Assembly: GCA_046049545.1 (NCBI GenBank)
Contig: JBJORF010000008.1
Span: forward strand, 55,972-119,971
DNA from: Romeriopsis sp046049545
Lineage (GTDB): Bacteria > Cyanobacteriota > Cyanobacteriia > Leptolyngbyales > Leptolyngbyaceae
DNA length: 64,000 nt
Direction of reading: 5' to 3'
Of the stretch, positions 25,055 to 33,901 are shown one piece after another. How positions within the stretch are numbered: position 1 is the stretch's first letter; the number at the start of each line of letters is the position of its first letter. The notes under the pieces were generated by a model. The model saw only the letters and a list, made by a program, of their open reading frames with translations. It ran no database searches and was not told the origin of the DNA. A program made the position numbers and the translations under genes.

Positions 25055-25824
25055 GTGACCGATTTTTTCAACCGATCGACCAATTCATCGTCTTCATTCG
25101 TCGGCGTAAATTGGGCGATGCCTTTGTTGACGACTGCGATCGATTCGGCGACTTCATGGGCTAGCTGTTGTTTAGCGGCGGTGGCGGCGCGATCAATCGT
25201 TGATTCAGCGTGATCAATCACCGCATCCACTCCGACAGTCGGCGATCGGCGGGTTTGAATAAATTGCGTCAGTTCATTCAGTTTGGTGGTTTCGGTAGCT
25301 GGCCACTGTGGGCGATTGAGGTGCGCATTCGCTTGGATTTCGGCGGCGAGGGCAGAGACAGCGGAGGTGCTTTCGATCGGTTTATGGCTCAGGTTCTGGG
25401 GCAGCCGCTTGCGAATCATTTGCTCAAATTCGGCATCGAAATGCAGTTTCGCTTGGCCTCGGCGCTGCCAGATTTGGAGAATTTGCTCAACGGAAACGAG
25501 TTTATAGCGGCCTTGGTACAGGGCCTCAATGATCGCGCTGCGAATCCATTCCACGGGATAAGCGATCGCCCATTGCTGTAAGACTTGGGCCACCGATCGA
25601 CCTTCCAACGCAAACTTGTAATAGCCCAGTAGGTCCTCTGCGTAGAGTAGCTGGTTCGGGTCGACGGATTTAGGGACGGCGGTGAGGCGGGGTTTGAAGA
25701 TATTTTCCGTGGGTTCCGCCGCGCGATCGACCGATTCCACGCCCTCTCCGTCGGCTTCAGCAAGCGCGGGTTCAACGATCGTGGAGTCAGGCGTAACGGA
25801 CTCGGGCATTACATCGTTGGACAT
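25036..25824 (-). CDS. Conserved cyanobacterial hypothetical protein, 262 aa
   Basis: The N-terminal 45 residues are acidic and disordered. Residues about 58-125 form a helical core, LLYAEDLLGYYKFALEGRSV, then AQVLQQWAIAYPVEWIRSAI and LVSVEQILQIWQRRGQ. This core resembles domains found in several cyanobacterial proteins and is reminiscent of DnaD-like helical folds, but I cannot name it with confidence. The C-terminus is a predicted amphipathic helix rich in Ala and Glu. The gene is convergent with ycf46 and overlaps it by 19 bases. Function unknown. Confidence 0.65.
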   Translation of the reverse strand: MSNDVMPESVTPDSTIVEPALAEADGEGVESVDRAAEPTENIFKPRLTAVPKSVDPNQLLYAEDLLGYYKFALEGRSVAQVLQQWAIAYPVEWIRSAIIEALYQGRYKLVSVEQILQIWQRRGQAKLHFDAEFEQMIRKRLPQNLSHKPIESTSAVSALAAEIQANAHLNRPQWPATETTKLNELTQFIQTRRSPTVGVDAVIDHAESTIDRAATAAKQQLAHEVAESIAVVNKGIAQFTPTNEDDELVDRLKKSVTQDSPS

Positions 25825-25925
25825 GGAAACGACCGTTATAGCGAGGAGGTTGGAGTCTGGTTGTAAGACTTTAGTTCTATTGTAGCGAAGTCGCTAAAAA
25901 GTGAGCGATCGGCTGGGCGATATCG

Positions 25926-28127
25926 TTAATCCACATTCCCACTCACGCCGCCGCTAATGGGCCGCACGCCTGACCCGCCAAACACTTCCGACGAGCCGCC
26001 CGTCCAGTTAAAGTCGCTAATTCTGAGGCTGATCGAACCTAACTGCTGCACGGGGTTGTAGCGCAGCAGGACGCTGTGAGTCCGCCGACTGTATTCCAGC
26101 AGATAGTCGGTACTGATTTCCTTCCCGGTATCCAAGTTCCAAGCGGTCTGAATCCCAACGCGCAATGGCCCATAAACCTGCTGTGTAATCCCGGCGAACA
26201 AGACCTGCGTATCCGCTGCCCGATCGAACAAAAACGGCGAAAATCCGCCCCGAGCACTGGTGGAATAGGTCAGATTAAAGGCGGTGTAATCGAGAAAATC
26301 CCGGCTGGAATGGCCGAACTGTCCAACCAATTGGAGATTACCGCCGATCGTCCGTTGCGAGTCGCTGTTACTGTACAGACTGGCCGTCCCCGTCACGCCA
26401 GCGACCAAGGCGACATAGGGCACCAATGGCGTTGGGGTGTAGCGCAATCCTTGGGTGGGGGTTGCGGGCAGGGGTTTGCCGCGCCAGAGGTTAAACCCTC
26501 GGCTGAGGGCGACACTACTTTGGAAGCGATTTAAGCGAATGCGATCGTTGGGCCGGACGGGTTCGAGTAAATCCAGGCGATCGGTATTCGCCGTGATGCG
26601 TTGGTAGCCGACTTGATAGCTGGCATTAATCCCGGTTTTACCCAGTGCGATCGACGGTGAATAAAACAGCAAGCCCACACTACTGCGGACATCCTGAAAG
26701 CCGAGGGAGTTATTGAACAAGCGATCGCGATAGCTCGCTTCAAAGCTCAAAGTGTGGGTGCCAATCAACTGCTGTACCCGCAAGCTGCCGCGAAACAGAT
26801 CATCCGAATCGCTGAAATTAAATCCACTGAAGCTCCCTTTCCCACGCAATACGGTACGCGGCCCCAGATTCCCCTGAAGCCTTGCCCGCAACCCAAAGCT
26901 ACTCGCGCCAAATCCATCCGTGATGGCGCGTTGGGCGAGGAATTGCGGCGTGACCGTAAATTGCCAAGTCGATGAATTAATTAGCGCGATCGGGCGACCG
27001 AGAAATAGGCCCCCCCGCTCATCACTATCAAACCCAATTTCAAATAGGGCGGGCGCGCGCTTACGCCGATCGATCAATACCCGTTCCCGGAACAGTGGCA
27101 GTTTAAAGCGCTGATCAAACACCAACTTGGGTGTTGTCGCGCGGATTTCGTCTTGTAGCGGGGAGAGGCGCTTAAATGTGACGCGGGGCGATCGCAGTTC
27201 CAGTTCGGGGGGTGAAAACGGGTCATTCGTGATCCGCACATTTTCCGCAATTAAGCCATCTGGATCAAAATCCGCTGTATCGGCCTCAAATCGTAGCCGA
27301 CTCACCTGACCATCGGCACTTCCTGAGCCTCCCGTTTGGCCACTGGTCTGGCTGCGTGCGCCGACGTTGATATTGACACCGCTGGTCGATTGTACCGATT
27401 GCGGTGGTTGATTGGCGTAGATTTGATCGCCGATCGGTTGGGCAATATTCCGTGTGGCACTCAGGTCGGTGGGCAATACTGCCGCTTCTTCCCGGCCTAA
27501 ATTGGGGATATAAACCTCCCCCCGCACGCCGCGAATCTTGCCCTCACCTTGGACAAAGTTGTATTCAAAGCGATCGCCCTGAAGGATTTGGTCACCGCGT
27601 CGCAGGGTGACTTTGCCTTCGCCGACGGCAAACCGATTGAGCAGATTCACTTGCAGCCGATCGGCCACCAACAGCGAATTGCGGAACTTCATGGCGACAT
27701 TGCCTTCGGCGGTGAAGACTTGCCGATCACGGTCGTAGGTTTGGCGATCGGCGGACAGTTCGACAATGCCTTCATTCTTCAGAGGGACGATCGCATCGGG
27801 GGCCGTGGCATCCAACGCTGGCGTTACCGGGATTTTTGGGAGTGGTGTCGCTGGGGAGGGTGTGGATGCTTCAGGGATAGACTGATCGGGGAGCGATTTT
27901 GGGTCTGGGAGCGATTTTGGGGCGGAAAACTCTGGGGTAGGGTCTACGGGTGTCAGTACAGGCAGTTCCGTCCGACTATCCACCATCCGACTATCCACCA
28001 ATAAATCCGAGGCACTGGTGCTGTAAGTCTCGGTTACTGGCAAGGGATCGGTCGGGACCACGGTCGGGGCCACGGGCCTTAGATCGCGGGCCACCAAAGC
28101 GGGCGGAACATCAACCGAATGGAACAT
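25926..28127 (-). CDS. DUF3769 LptD-like outer-membrane protein
   Basis: This 733-residue protein matches the cyanobacterial DUF3769 family, regarded as the equivalent of LptD, which inserts lipopolysaccharide into the outer membrane. After a Pro-rich, variable first 115 residues comes an OstA/LptA-like beta-jellyroll (VELSADRQTYDRDRQVFTAE, GNVAMKFRNSLLVADRLQVN). From about residue 340 to the end there are alternating hydrophobic strands typical of a beta barrel, ending in SISLRISDFNW and a Gly-rich tail. A classical signal peptide is not obvious at the annotated ATG, so secretion may rely on a different start or the family's own leader. It sits alone, upstream of nothing on its strand. Confidence 0.85.
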   Translation of the reverse strand: MFHSVDVPPALVARDLRPVAPTVVPTDPLPVTETYSTSASDLLVDSRMVDSRTELPVLTPVDPTPEFSAPKSLPDPKSLPDQSIPEASTPSPATPLPKIPVTPALDATAPDAIVPLKNEGIVELSADRQTYDRDRQVFTAEGNVAMKFRNSLLVADRLQVNLLNRFAVGEGKVTLRRGDQILQGDRFEYNFVQGEGKIRGVRGEVYIPNLGREEAAVLPTDLSATRNIAQPIGDQIYANQPPQSVQSTSGVNINVGARSQTSGQTGGSGSADGQVSRLRFEADTADFDPDGLIAENVRITNDPFSPPELELRSPRVTFKRLSPLQDEIRATTPKLVFDQRFKLPLFRERVLIDRRKRAPALFEIGFDSDERGGLFLGRPIALINSSTWQFTVTPQFLAQRAITDGFGASSFGLRARLQGNLGPRTVLRGKGSFSGFNFSDSDDLFRGSLRVQQLIGTHTLSFEASYRDRLFNNSLGFQDVRSSVGLLFYSPSIALGKTGINASYQVGYQRITANTDRLDLLEPVRPNDRIRLNRFQSSVALSRGFNLWRGKPLPATPTQGLRYTPTPLVPYVALVAGVTGTASLYSNSDSQRTIGGNLQLVGQFGHSSRDFLDYTAFNLTYSTSARGGFSPFLFDRAADTQVLFAGITQQVYGPLRVGIQTAWNLDTGKEISTDYLLEYSRRTHSVLLRYNPVQQLGSISLRISDFNWTGGSSEVFGGSGVRPISGGVSGNVD

Positions 28128-28239
28128 GCTGATCTCAATTCAAGAACGCGGATAATCGGCAACTTGTAGACCACAAATTACAGCCACAGCCTGTGCCAAT
28201 TTGGACAATCTTACGATCAAAGCGCTAATCCGAACATAC

Positions 28240-28270
28240 AGAAGGGGGCAGAGATTCTCCGCCCCCTTCT
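28240..28270 (-). terminator. Strong GC-rich hairpin downstream of psbI
   Basis: AGAAGGGGGC at 28240-28249 pairs perfectly with GCCCCCTTCT at 28261-28270 around an 11-base loop. It lies 80 bases beyond the psbI stop and before the DUF3769 gene. The T run (TTTT) lies on the plus-strand side, where no gene reads into it, so on the minus strand it may act more as a transcript-end stabiliser or bidirectional terminator than as a canonical one. Confidence 0.55.
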
Positions 28271-28350
28271 TTTAGATCGGTTCGTCGACCCAAGACTTGC
28301 GCCGGGGTCAAATCAAAACCTGCTCCAATCACAAAGCCTTCGCCCCAATC

Positions 28351-28467
28351 CTAATCCAAATCCTTGCGACCCGGGTTACGTGCTGGGTCATTGGACAGGA
28401 ACCCAAAGATGAAAATCAACACAAAAAACGCAACCACAACGTTAACAATAATTTTGAGGGTCAGCAT
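28351..28467 (-). CDS. psbI: Photosystem II reaction centre protein I (PsbI)
   Basis: This 38-residue single-span membrane protein binds next to the D1 side of photosystem II in the thylakoid and helps stability and assembly. The translation begins MLTLKIIVNVVVAFFVLIFI and ends FGFLSNDPARNPGRKDLD. The C-terminal SNDPARNPGRKDL signature is diagnostic of PsbI. A GGGAGAG ribosome binding site lies just before the ATG on the minus strand. A GATAAT element at 28546-28551 (minus) could be the -10 box, though no good -35 is seen. At 39 codons the gene is easily missed by length-filtered gene finding. Confidence 0.97.
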   Translation of the reverse strand: MLTLKIIVNVVVAFFVLIFIFGFLSNDPARNPGRKDLD

Positions 28468-28658
28468 CTCGTCTCTCCCAGGTTTGCAAGCGCCCTCAGC
28501 AGTGGCTGATGACTAGTTCGATCAGGCCGCCCGCTGAATGTTCTCATTATCCTATCCCGTTTTGGCCGTTCCCGTTGCGTTCGATCGTGAGAAACCTGAA
28601 TTTTACGTAATATCTCGTTACATTGGGCAATGAGGGCGCTGTGGGGACAGCTGATCGA

Positions 28659-30062
28659 TTAGCGCTTAATCCTTGCTGTGAGCCAGTTCCAGAGCTTTGC
28701 GCCCTGAGTTTCCAGCCACAGAATCGCTTGATCCAACCATTGCAGCACCCGTTCGAGGGGATGTTGGATGTAGCCGATCGGGGTGGCCACGGTATCAATC
28801 AGCGTTGTCGTCAAATCACTCGTGAAGACATTTGCCCAGGTCAGGTCGCCGCTGCCTGCGGCTCCGGCCAGAGGGCCAGCTAGAGAGCCAGCCAAAGGGC
28901 CAGTCAGAGAGCTTTGAGGCCAGGCTTTGGGGGCTTCGGGGCGGCTTAAAGGCGATCGGCGGGTCTTCTGTGGATTGGATGCTGGCAGGGCGGGCGGGGT
29001 GGCGGCGGCGGGCAATGATTCGACGGCAACCGCTAATTCGTTCTCCTCCAGCGCGATCGATGCCACGGTGATGGTTTGATTGCTGACGGGTTGATTGGCG
29101 ACGGTCTGGCTCCAAGGATCAGCCATCGCTTTGAAGCCATCCTCTAGTGCCAGTTGCGATCGACCAAAGAAATGCTTAAAGGCAGCTTTGATCACCTGGA
29201 CAAGGTCAGGGCGGTGGGCGAGTCGCAGCGCCGTTTGGCCTAGCGGTGTGTGTGTTAGCGGTGTGTGTGCTAAATCAGACTGCAACTGGGGTTGGAACCA
29301 ATCAGCTCGGGGTTGGGCGACGATCGCGGTTTCCTCAAACCAATTGATCTGACTCGCCAGCGGCCCCTGCTGCACCCAAGCCATCAATTGCCGAAACAGG
29401 CGCACCGGGGGCAGCAGTTGAGGCCGATCGGCGATCGTCAGCATTCCCGCCTGCGCCAAACTGGATTGAACTAAACCCGCTGGCTTGGTCGCTCCCTCCA
29501 AAGCCTGGGGGGCTGCCGCTCGACCCAAAACTGCCGATCGGCGCTGAAACCGTCGCCACCGCTCCCAGTAAGTCGCCATTTCCCAAGTAATCCGTCGCTG
29601 CATTTGCCCCTGGGCCGACTGATCCAAGGTTAAAACCGATTCGCCCTGGGCAATGAGCTGGATCATCCGGGTTTGTAAATCCGAGGCGATCGCGTCGATG
29701 GTTTTTGGCTGTCCCCCATGGGCCAGTTGTGGGGCCACCGCACCGACGCGCAGGGTTGAACTGTAAGGGGTTTCAGGGTTCAGGCTGTAGAGGATGCGGT
29801 TGATTGCCAAATCGCTCGGCACGGCGATCGGGGGCAGCAGCAACTGAGCGATGGTTTGCGCTTGCTGTTGCAGTTGTTGCGTTGCCAGCCGGGTTGCCTG
29901 AAAAACGGCGTAAAACGGGTAAAGTGCGGCCTGAGCGCCCCAGATTGCCGCGACTTTGGTTTGTCGGCCCCAGGTTTCCAGCCGATCGCGCCACTGCTGG
30001 CCCTGACGATTCAGGAACTTCAGCAATTGGCTTTGATAACGACGATCGGGCTGGGGCGACAT
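28659..30062 (-). CDS. Conserved cyanobacterial hypothetical protein, 467 aa
   Basis: I do not recognise a named domain. The N-terminus is basic and helical (SQLLKFLNRQGQQWRDRLET) followed by a mildly hydrophobic stretch AAIWGAQAALYPFYAVFQAT. A middle region has AINRILYSLNPETP and QTRMIQLIAQGESVLTLDQ. Between about residues 310 and 420 it is variable and Ala/Pro-rich, with a degenerate repeat SLTGPLAGSLAGPLAGAAGS. The last 50 residues, with PIGYIQHPLERVLQWLDQAI then LWLETQGAKLWNWLT, look conserved and amphipathic, and similar endings occur in other cyanobacterial unknown proteins I recall. It may associate with membranes. It starts close to the divergent alpha-mannosidase gene. Confidence 0.65.
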   Translation of the reverse strand: MSPQPDRRYQSQLLKFLNRQGQQWRDRLETWGRQTKVAAIWGAQAALYPFYAVFQATRLATQQLQQQAQTIAQLLLPPIAVPSDLAINRILYSLNPETPYSSTLRVGAVAPQLAHGGQPKTIDAIASDLQTRMIQLIAQGESVLTLDQSAQGQMQRRITWEMATYWERWRRFQRRSAVLGRAAAPQALEGATKPAGLVQSSLAQAGMLTIADRPQLLPPVRLFRQLMAWVQQGPLASQINWFEETAIVAQPRADWFQPQLQSDLAHTPLTHTPLGQTALRLAHRPDLVQVIKAAFKHFFGRSQLALEDGFKAMADPWSQTVANQPVSNQTITVASIALEENELAVAVESLPAAATPPALPASNPQKTRRSPLSRPEAPKAWPQSSLTGPLAGSLAGPLAGAAGSGDLTWANVFTSDLTTTLIDTVATPIGYIQHPLERVLQWLDQAILWLETQGAKLWNWLTARIKR

Positions 30063-30164
30063 AACTACGCACCTCGGAGTAATCTGGAAGATCGGATTTA
30101 GCTGGCACAGGCCAAAATTTTTCTACATCCTATCGGTTTTTGATCCCCCGCGCTGTAACACTCC

Positions 30165-33100
30165 ATGACAAATGTCGTTCGCCCCGCAGAATCCCATAGT
30201 GCCGCGATCACGCTGATTCAACAGACGATCGCGGATCTGCGATCGGCGGTGCAGCAGGATATGATCGCGGGTTGGCACAGCGATCGGGGCGAACCGCTGG
30301 AGCTGAACGAAAAAGGCCACATTGCTTGGCCTAAGGGCGAGCGCCCACTCATTCTGCAACAACAAATTACGCTGCCTGCTCAGCTACATGAGTTTCCGCT
30401 AACGGGTTTGACGGCGCGGCTAGCGCTGACTTGGTGGGCCCAAGCGGCAACGGTTTGGGTGAATGGGGAACGGGTACAGGAAGGCGATCTATTCGACCAT
30501 TCGGCGCGGGTGATGCTGAGTCAAAGGGTTGAACCCGGCGAAACCTTCGAGGTCGCAATCCACCTGGTCAGTCCGGGCCATGATGCGGGTGCGTTGATGC
30601 GATCGCGGTTGATCTTTGAAGCGGGCTACGAAGGGGACTATGCCCAACTTGATCCAGGATTTGTTGCGGATGAGTTGGCGGTGGTTTTGGGGTATGTCAA
30701 GGCGATGGAACCTGCCGAAATCAGCGGTCTTGCCGCGATCGTCACGGACTGGCAAACCGCAGGCGCAGATTGGCAAAACCTGCACGATCGCCTGCTGCCC
30801 TATTCGGAGCGGCTGAAACAATACCAAATCGACCTCCTCGGCCATGCTCACCTAGATATGGCTTGGCTCTGGCCGATCGCGGAAACCTGGGAAGCCGCCG
30901 AACGCACGTTCAAGTCGGTATTGGGTTTGCAAACGGACTTCCCGGAAATGGTGTTTTGTCACACCACGCCGCTGTTGTACGAATGGTTGGAGCAAAATCG
31001 GCCCGAGTTATTTGCCCAAATCCAAACGGCGATCGCGGCGGGCCAATGGGAAGCGCTGGGTGGCCTGTGGGTAGAGCCGGAGCTGAACTTACTCGATTGC
31101 GAATCGATCGTCCGCCACATTCTCTACGGCCAGCGTTATTACCAGACTAAGTTTGGCCAGATCAGCCGGATCGCTTGGCTCCCCGATACCTTTGGCTTCT
31201 GCGCCCAACTGCCGCAATTGCTTAAACAAGGCGGCATGGTTTATTTTGTGACCCAAAAGCTGCGCTGGAACGACACCAATCGCTATCCCCACGAAATCTT
31301 CCGCTGGCGATCGCCGGAGGGCAGCGAAGTTTTGAGTCTGATGAGTGCGCCGATCGGCGAGGGCATCGACCCGATCAAACTCAGCGATTACTGCTGGGAA
31401 TGGCACCAGCGCACGGGTGATCGGCGACCGCTCTGGCTTCCGGGTATGGGCGATCACGGCGGCGGCCCGACCCGCGACATGCTGCACATTGCCCGTCGTT
31501 GGCAGACTTCGCCGCTGTTTCCGAAGCTGGAATTTACGACTGCGGAAACTTACCTCGATCGGCTCGAATCCAGTACCCCTGCCGATTTGCCCGTTCACAC
31601 CGGGGACATCTACCTGGAACTGCATCGCGGCTGCTACACCGCCCACGGCGACCAAAAAGCCTACAACCGCGACGGCCAAAACGCCCTCTACTGTGCCGAA
31701 CTCTGGAACACGATCGCCCAAATGCAACTCGATCGACCCTACCCCCAAGCCAAACTGGAAACGGCTTGGAAGCAAGTTTTGCTGAACCAATTCCATGACA
31801 TTCTCCCCGGCAGCTCGATCAATGCCGTCTATCAAGAGGCCAACCCCGAGTGGCAGCGGGCGATTCAGACTGCGAAAACCCTTACTCAGCAAGCACTTCA
31901 GGCTTTAGCTCAACAAGTCAGCCGCCCCGCCCCGCCGAGTCCCAATGCCGTGCCGATCGTCGTCTTCAATCCGCTCAACTGGGCGCGATCGGCGATCGTC
32001 CGCTGCGCTTACCCCAACCACGACAACCACGAACATCCCCAGATCTGGCAGATTCAAGCCCACGACAGCGATGGCCAAGACCTCGCCAGCAGCGCCCCGA
32101 TCGCCGCCTACGTCGAACCCGATGCCAAAGCCTGGGAAAACCTCTGGATCGAGTTTCCCGCCAGCAATATTCCCGCCTGTGGCTATCGGTTGTATTGGTT
32201 GATTCCCCAGGGTCACGCCTTTGAAGTGCCCGAACCGCCGCCGACGGAGACGATCGAAAACGCCTACCTGCGCCTTGAAATCGATCCCGCCAGCGGTGAC
32301 ATCCGCCACCTCTGGGACAAACAAAATCAGCGCGAAGTCTTCGCCGACTACGCCAACCAAATCGAGCTATTCCAAGACCAAGGCCAATATTGGGATGCCT
32401 GGAACATCGATCCGAATTATGAACAGCATCCCTTGCCCCCGTCCCAGCATTTTGATGTGGTGCGGATGGAATCGCGCTACGCCCAGGAGCTTTGGGCCGT
32501 CGGCCAAGGCGGTTCGCGCGGCTACATCCTCGAAGCGGACTGCCCCTGGCTAATCATTCGCGCCCAGCTCAAAGGCGACGAACGCCATGTATTGCAAAAA
32601 GCCTGCTTCCCGCTCAACTTCGAAGCCGATCGTGCCACCTACGAAACCGCCGCCGGAGTCATCGATCGCCCCACCCGCCCCCAAACCCCCGCAGAAAAAG
32701 CCCAATGGGAAGTGCCGGGACTGCGCTGGGCGGATATGACGGCAACGGATGGCAGCTATGGCGTGAGTATTCTGAGCGATCGTAAGCACGGCTACGACCA
32801 CAGCCCGAATCAAATCCGTCTGACCCTGCTACGCGGCAGCGAGTGGCCCGACCCCGAAGCCGACCGAGGCACCCACCATTTCAGCTACGGCATCTATCCC
32901 CACGCGGGCAACTGGCAAACCGCCAACACCGTAAAAAAAGCTCGCGAAATGAGTCAGCCCCTCCAAGCGATCGCCTTAGCCCCAGAAGCAGGCAATGTAA
33001 TTGATCCAATCCCTCACATTGGTCGTCTGGAACCGATCGGTAGCTTTCTCAACCTGGGCGACGAAAACCTCATCCTCACCGCCCTCAAACCCAGCGAAAA

Positions 33101-33290
33101 CGATCCCAAAACTTACATTCTGCGATGTTACGAAGCCATTGGAGAATCAGCTAGTCTAAATTTTCAAGGTCTAATCGCCACCGATCATCCGATCGCCCAG
33201 CGCGTGAATTTGTTGGAACAACCGATCGGGCCACAAACCAACATTACAAGCGTCCAACCTTGGCAAATCGCAAGCTGGCGCTTCGGCTGA
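30165..33290 (+). CDS. GH38 alpha-mannosidase
   Basis: This 1041-residue enzyme belongs to glycoside hydrolase family 38 and should release alpha-linked mannose, most likely in the cytoplasm because no signal peptide is present. The N-terminal 215 residues form a beta-sandwich-like region. The zinc site begins in LLGHAHLDMAWLWP (His227, His229 and Asp231 region), and the catalytic nucleophile fits Asp341 in RIAWLPDTFGFCAQLPQ. Other family blocks are GMGDHGGGPTRDML and LNQFHDILPGSSINAVYQEA. The C-terminal half is the usual set of beta domains with DGSYGVSILSDRKHGYD. It stands alone and ends within a long inverted repeat. Substrates may be internal glycans or glycosylated compounds. Confidence 0.95.
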   Translation: MTNVVRPAESHSAAITLIQQTIADLRSAVQQDMIAGWHSDRGEPLELNEKGHIAWPKGERPLILQQQITLPAQLHEFPLTGLTARLALTWWAQAATVWVNGERVQEGDLFDHSARVMLSQRVEPGETFEVAIHLVSPGHDAGALMRSRLIFEAGYEGDYAQLDPGFVADELAVVLGYVKAMEPAEISGLAAIVTDWQTAGADWQNLHDRLLPYSERLKQYQIDLLGHAHLDMAWLWPIAETWEAAERTFKSVLGLQTDFPEMVFCHTTPLLYEWLEQNRPELFAQIQTAIAAGQWEALGGLWVEPELNLLDCESIVRHILYGQRYYQTKFGQISRIAWLPDTFGFCAQLPQLLKQGGMVYFVTQKLRWNDTNRYPHEIFRWRSPEGSEVLSLMSAPIGEGIDPIKLSDYCWEWHQRTGDRRPLWLPGMGDHGGGPTRDMLHIARRWQTSPLFPKLEFTTAETYLDRLESSTPADLPVHTGDIYLELHRGCYTAHGDQKAYNRDGQNALYCAELWNTIAQMQLDRPYPQAKLETAWKQVLLNQFHDILPGSSINAVYQEANPEWQRAIQTAKTLTQQALQALAQQVSRPAPPSPNAVPIVVFNPLNWARSAIVRCAYPNHDNHEHPQIWQIQAHDSDGQDLASSAPIAAYVEPDAKAWENLWIEFPASNIPACGYRLYWLIPQGHAFEVPEPPPTETIENAYLRLEIDPASGDIRHLWDKQNQREVFADYANQIELFQDQGQYWDAWNIDPNYEQHPLPPSQHFDVVRMESRYAQELWAVGQGGSRGYILEADCPWLIIRAQLKGDERHVLQKACFPLNFEADRATYETAAGVIDRPTRPQTPAEKAQWEVPGLRWADMTATDGSYGVSILSDRKHGYDHSPNQIRLTLLRGSEWPDPEADRGTHHFSYGIYPHAGNWQTANTVKKAREMSQPLQAIALAPEAGNVIDPIPHIGRLEPIGSFLNLGDENLILTALKPSENDPKTYILRCYEAIGESASLNFQGLIATDHPIAQRVNLLEQPIGPQTNITSVQPWQIASWRFG

Positions 33291-33400
33291 CGCTCAGCCC
33301 CCCTCTGGGGTGGAGTCGTGATTGCGCCGGGCTTCGGCTACCGCTCAGCCCTCAACCGCTCGTCTCCACCGATCCCCCAGTGGGTTGAGCGTCAGCCGAA
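33282..33400. repeat. Long imperfect inverted repeat overlapping the alpha-mannosidase stop
   Basis: TTCGGCTGACGCTCA at 33282-33296 is repeated exactly inverted at 33386-33400. Inside it, CTGGGGTGGAG and CTCCACC...CCCCCAG form a second stem, and GGCTTCGGCTACCGCTCAGC in the middle is another copy-like unit. The whole stretch can fold into one long hairpin that starts within the last three codons of the mannosidase gene. Confidence 0.8.
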
Positions 33401-33411
33401 ACCCACGTCGC

Positions 33412-33735
33412 CTAACCCCGTTCTAGATATGCAATAAAACCTTGGGGTTGCCGATCGATGCGAATTGAGGAGCCGTCTTTATGGCGAATCCGGGCGGATT
33501 GCATGGCTTCGTTGTGGATCATTTGGCTCATCATTTGGTGCAGGGTGATCGTCTGAAAGGTCACCATGGCTTGCAGCCCGAGATGGGGTGAGGTGATCTG
33601 GGGAATGCCTTTTTGATTAAATTTACCGACGCAAACTAGGGTTGCATCTTGTTCGGTCGCATCGTCCTCGGATGCATTCTGCTGAGGCATCTGCTGAGGC
33701 AAATTCTGACCCGTTGCATGCTGTTCTACGCCCAT
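33412..33735 (-). CDS. Small hypothetical protein, 107 aa
   Basis: The N-terminal third is Gln-rich and disordered (QNLPQQMPQQNASEDDATEQ). The rest could form a small alpha/beta fold: TLVCVGKFNQKGIPQI, then MVTFQTITLHQMMSQMIHNE, then SSIRIDRQPQGFIAYLERG. I do not recognise the family. Its codon usage resembles its neighbours and it fills an otherwise empty interval between two hairpin-rich gaps, so it is probably real. No function is suggested. Confidence 0.5.
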   Translation of the reverse strand: MGVEQHATGQNLPQQMPQQNASEDDATEQDATLVCVGKFNQKGIPQITSPHLGLQAMVTFQTITLHQMMSQMIHNEAMQSARIRHKDGSSIRIDRQPQGFIAYLERG

Positions 33736-33901
33736 CGCTTAAACTGCCCTGATACTGCATTGGAACCGATCGCGGGATTGATCAAACCCAACTATTCCTA
33801 GCTTAAGGACTCTTGCGGAAGCGTCATCCGCACTTGTCCGGATTTTGGGCTTAACGAGTGGACGGGTCTGTCGAATGGGCGGGTCTGTCGAATGAGCGGG
33901 C

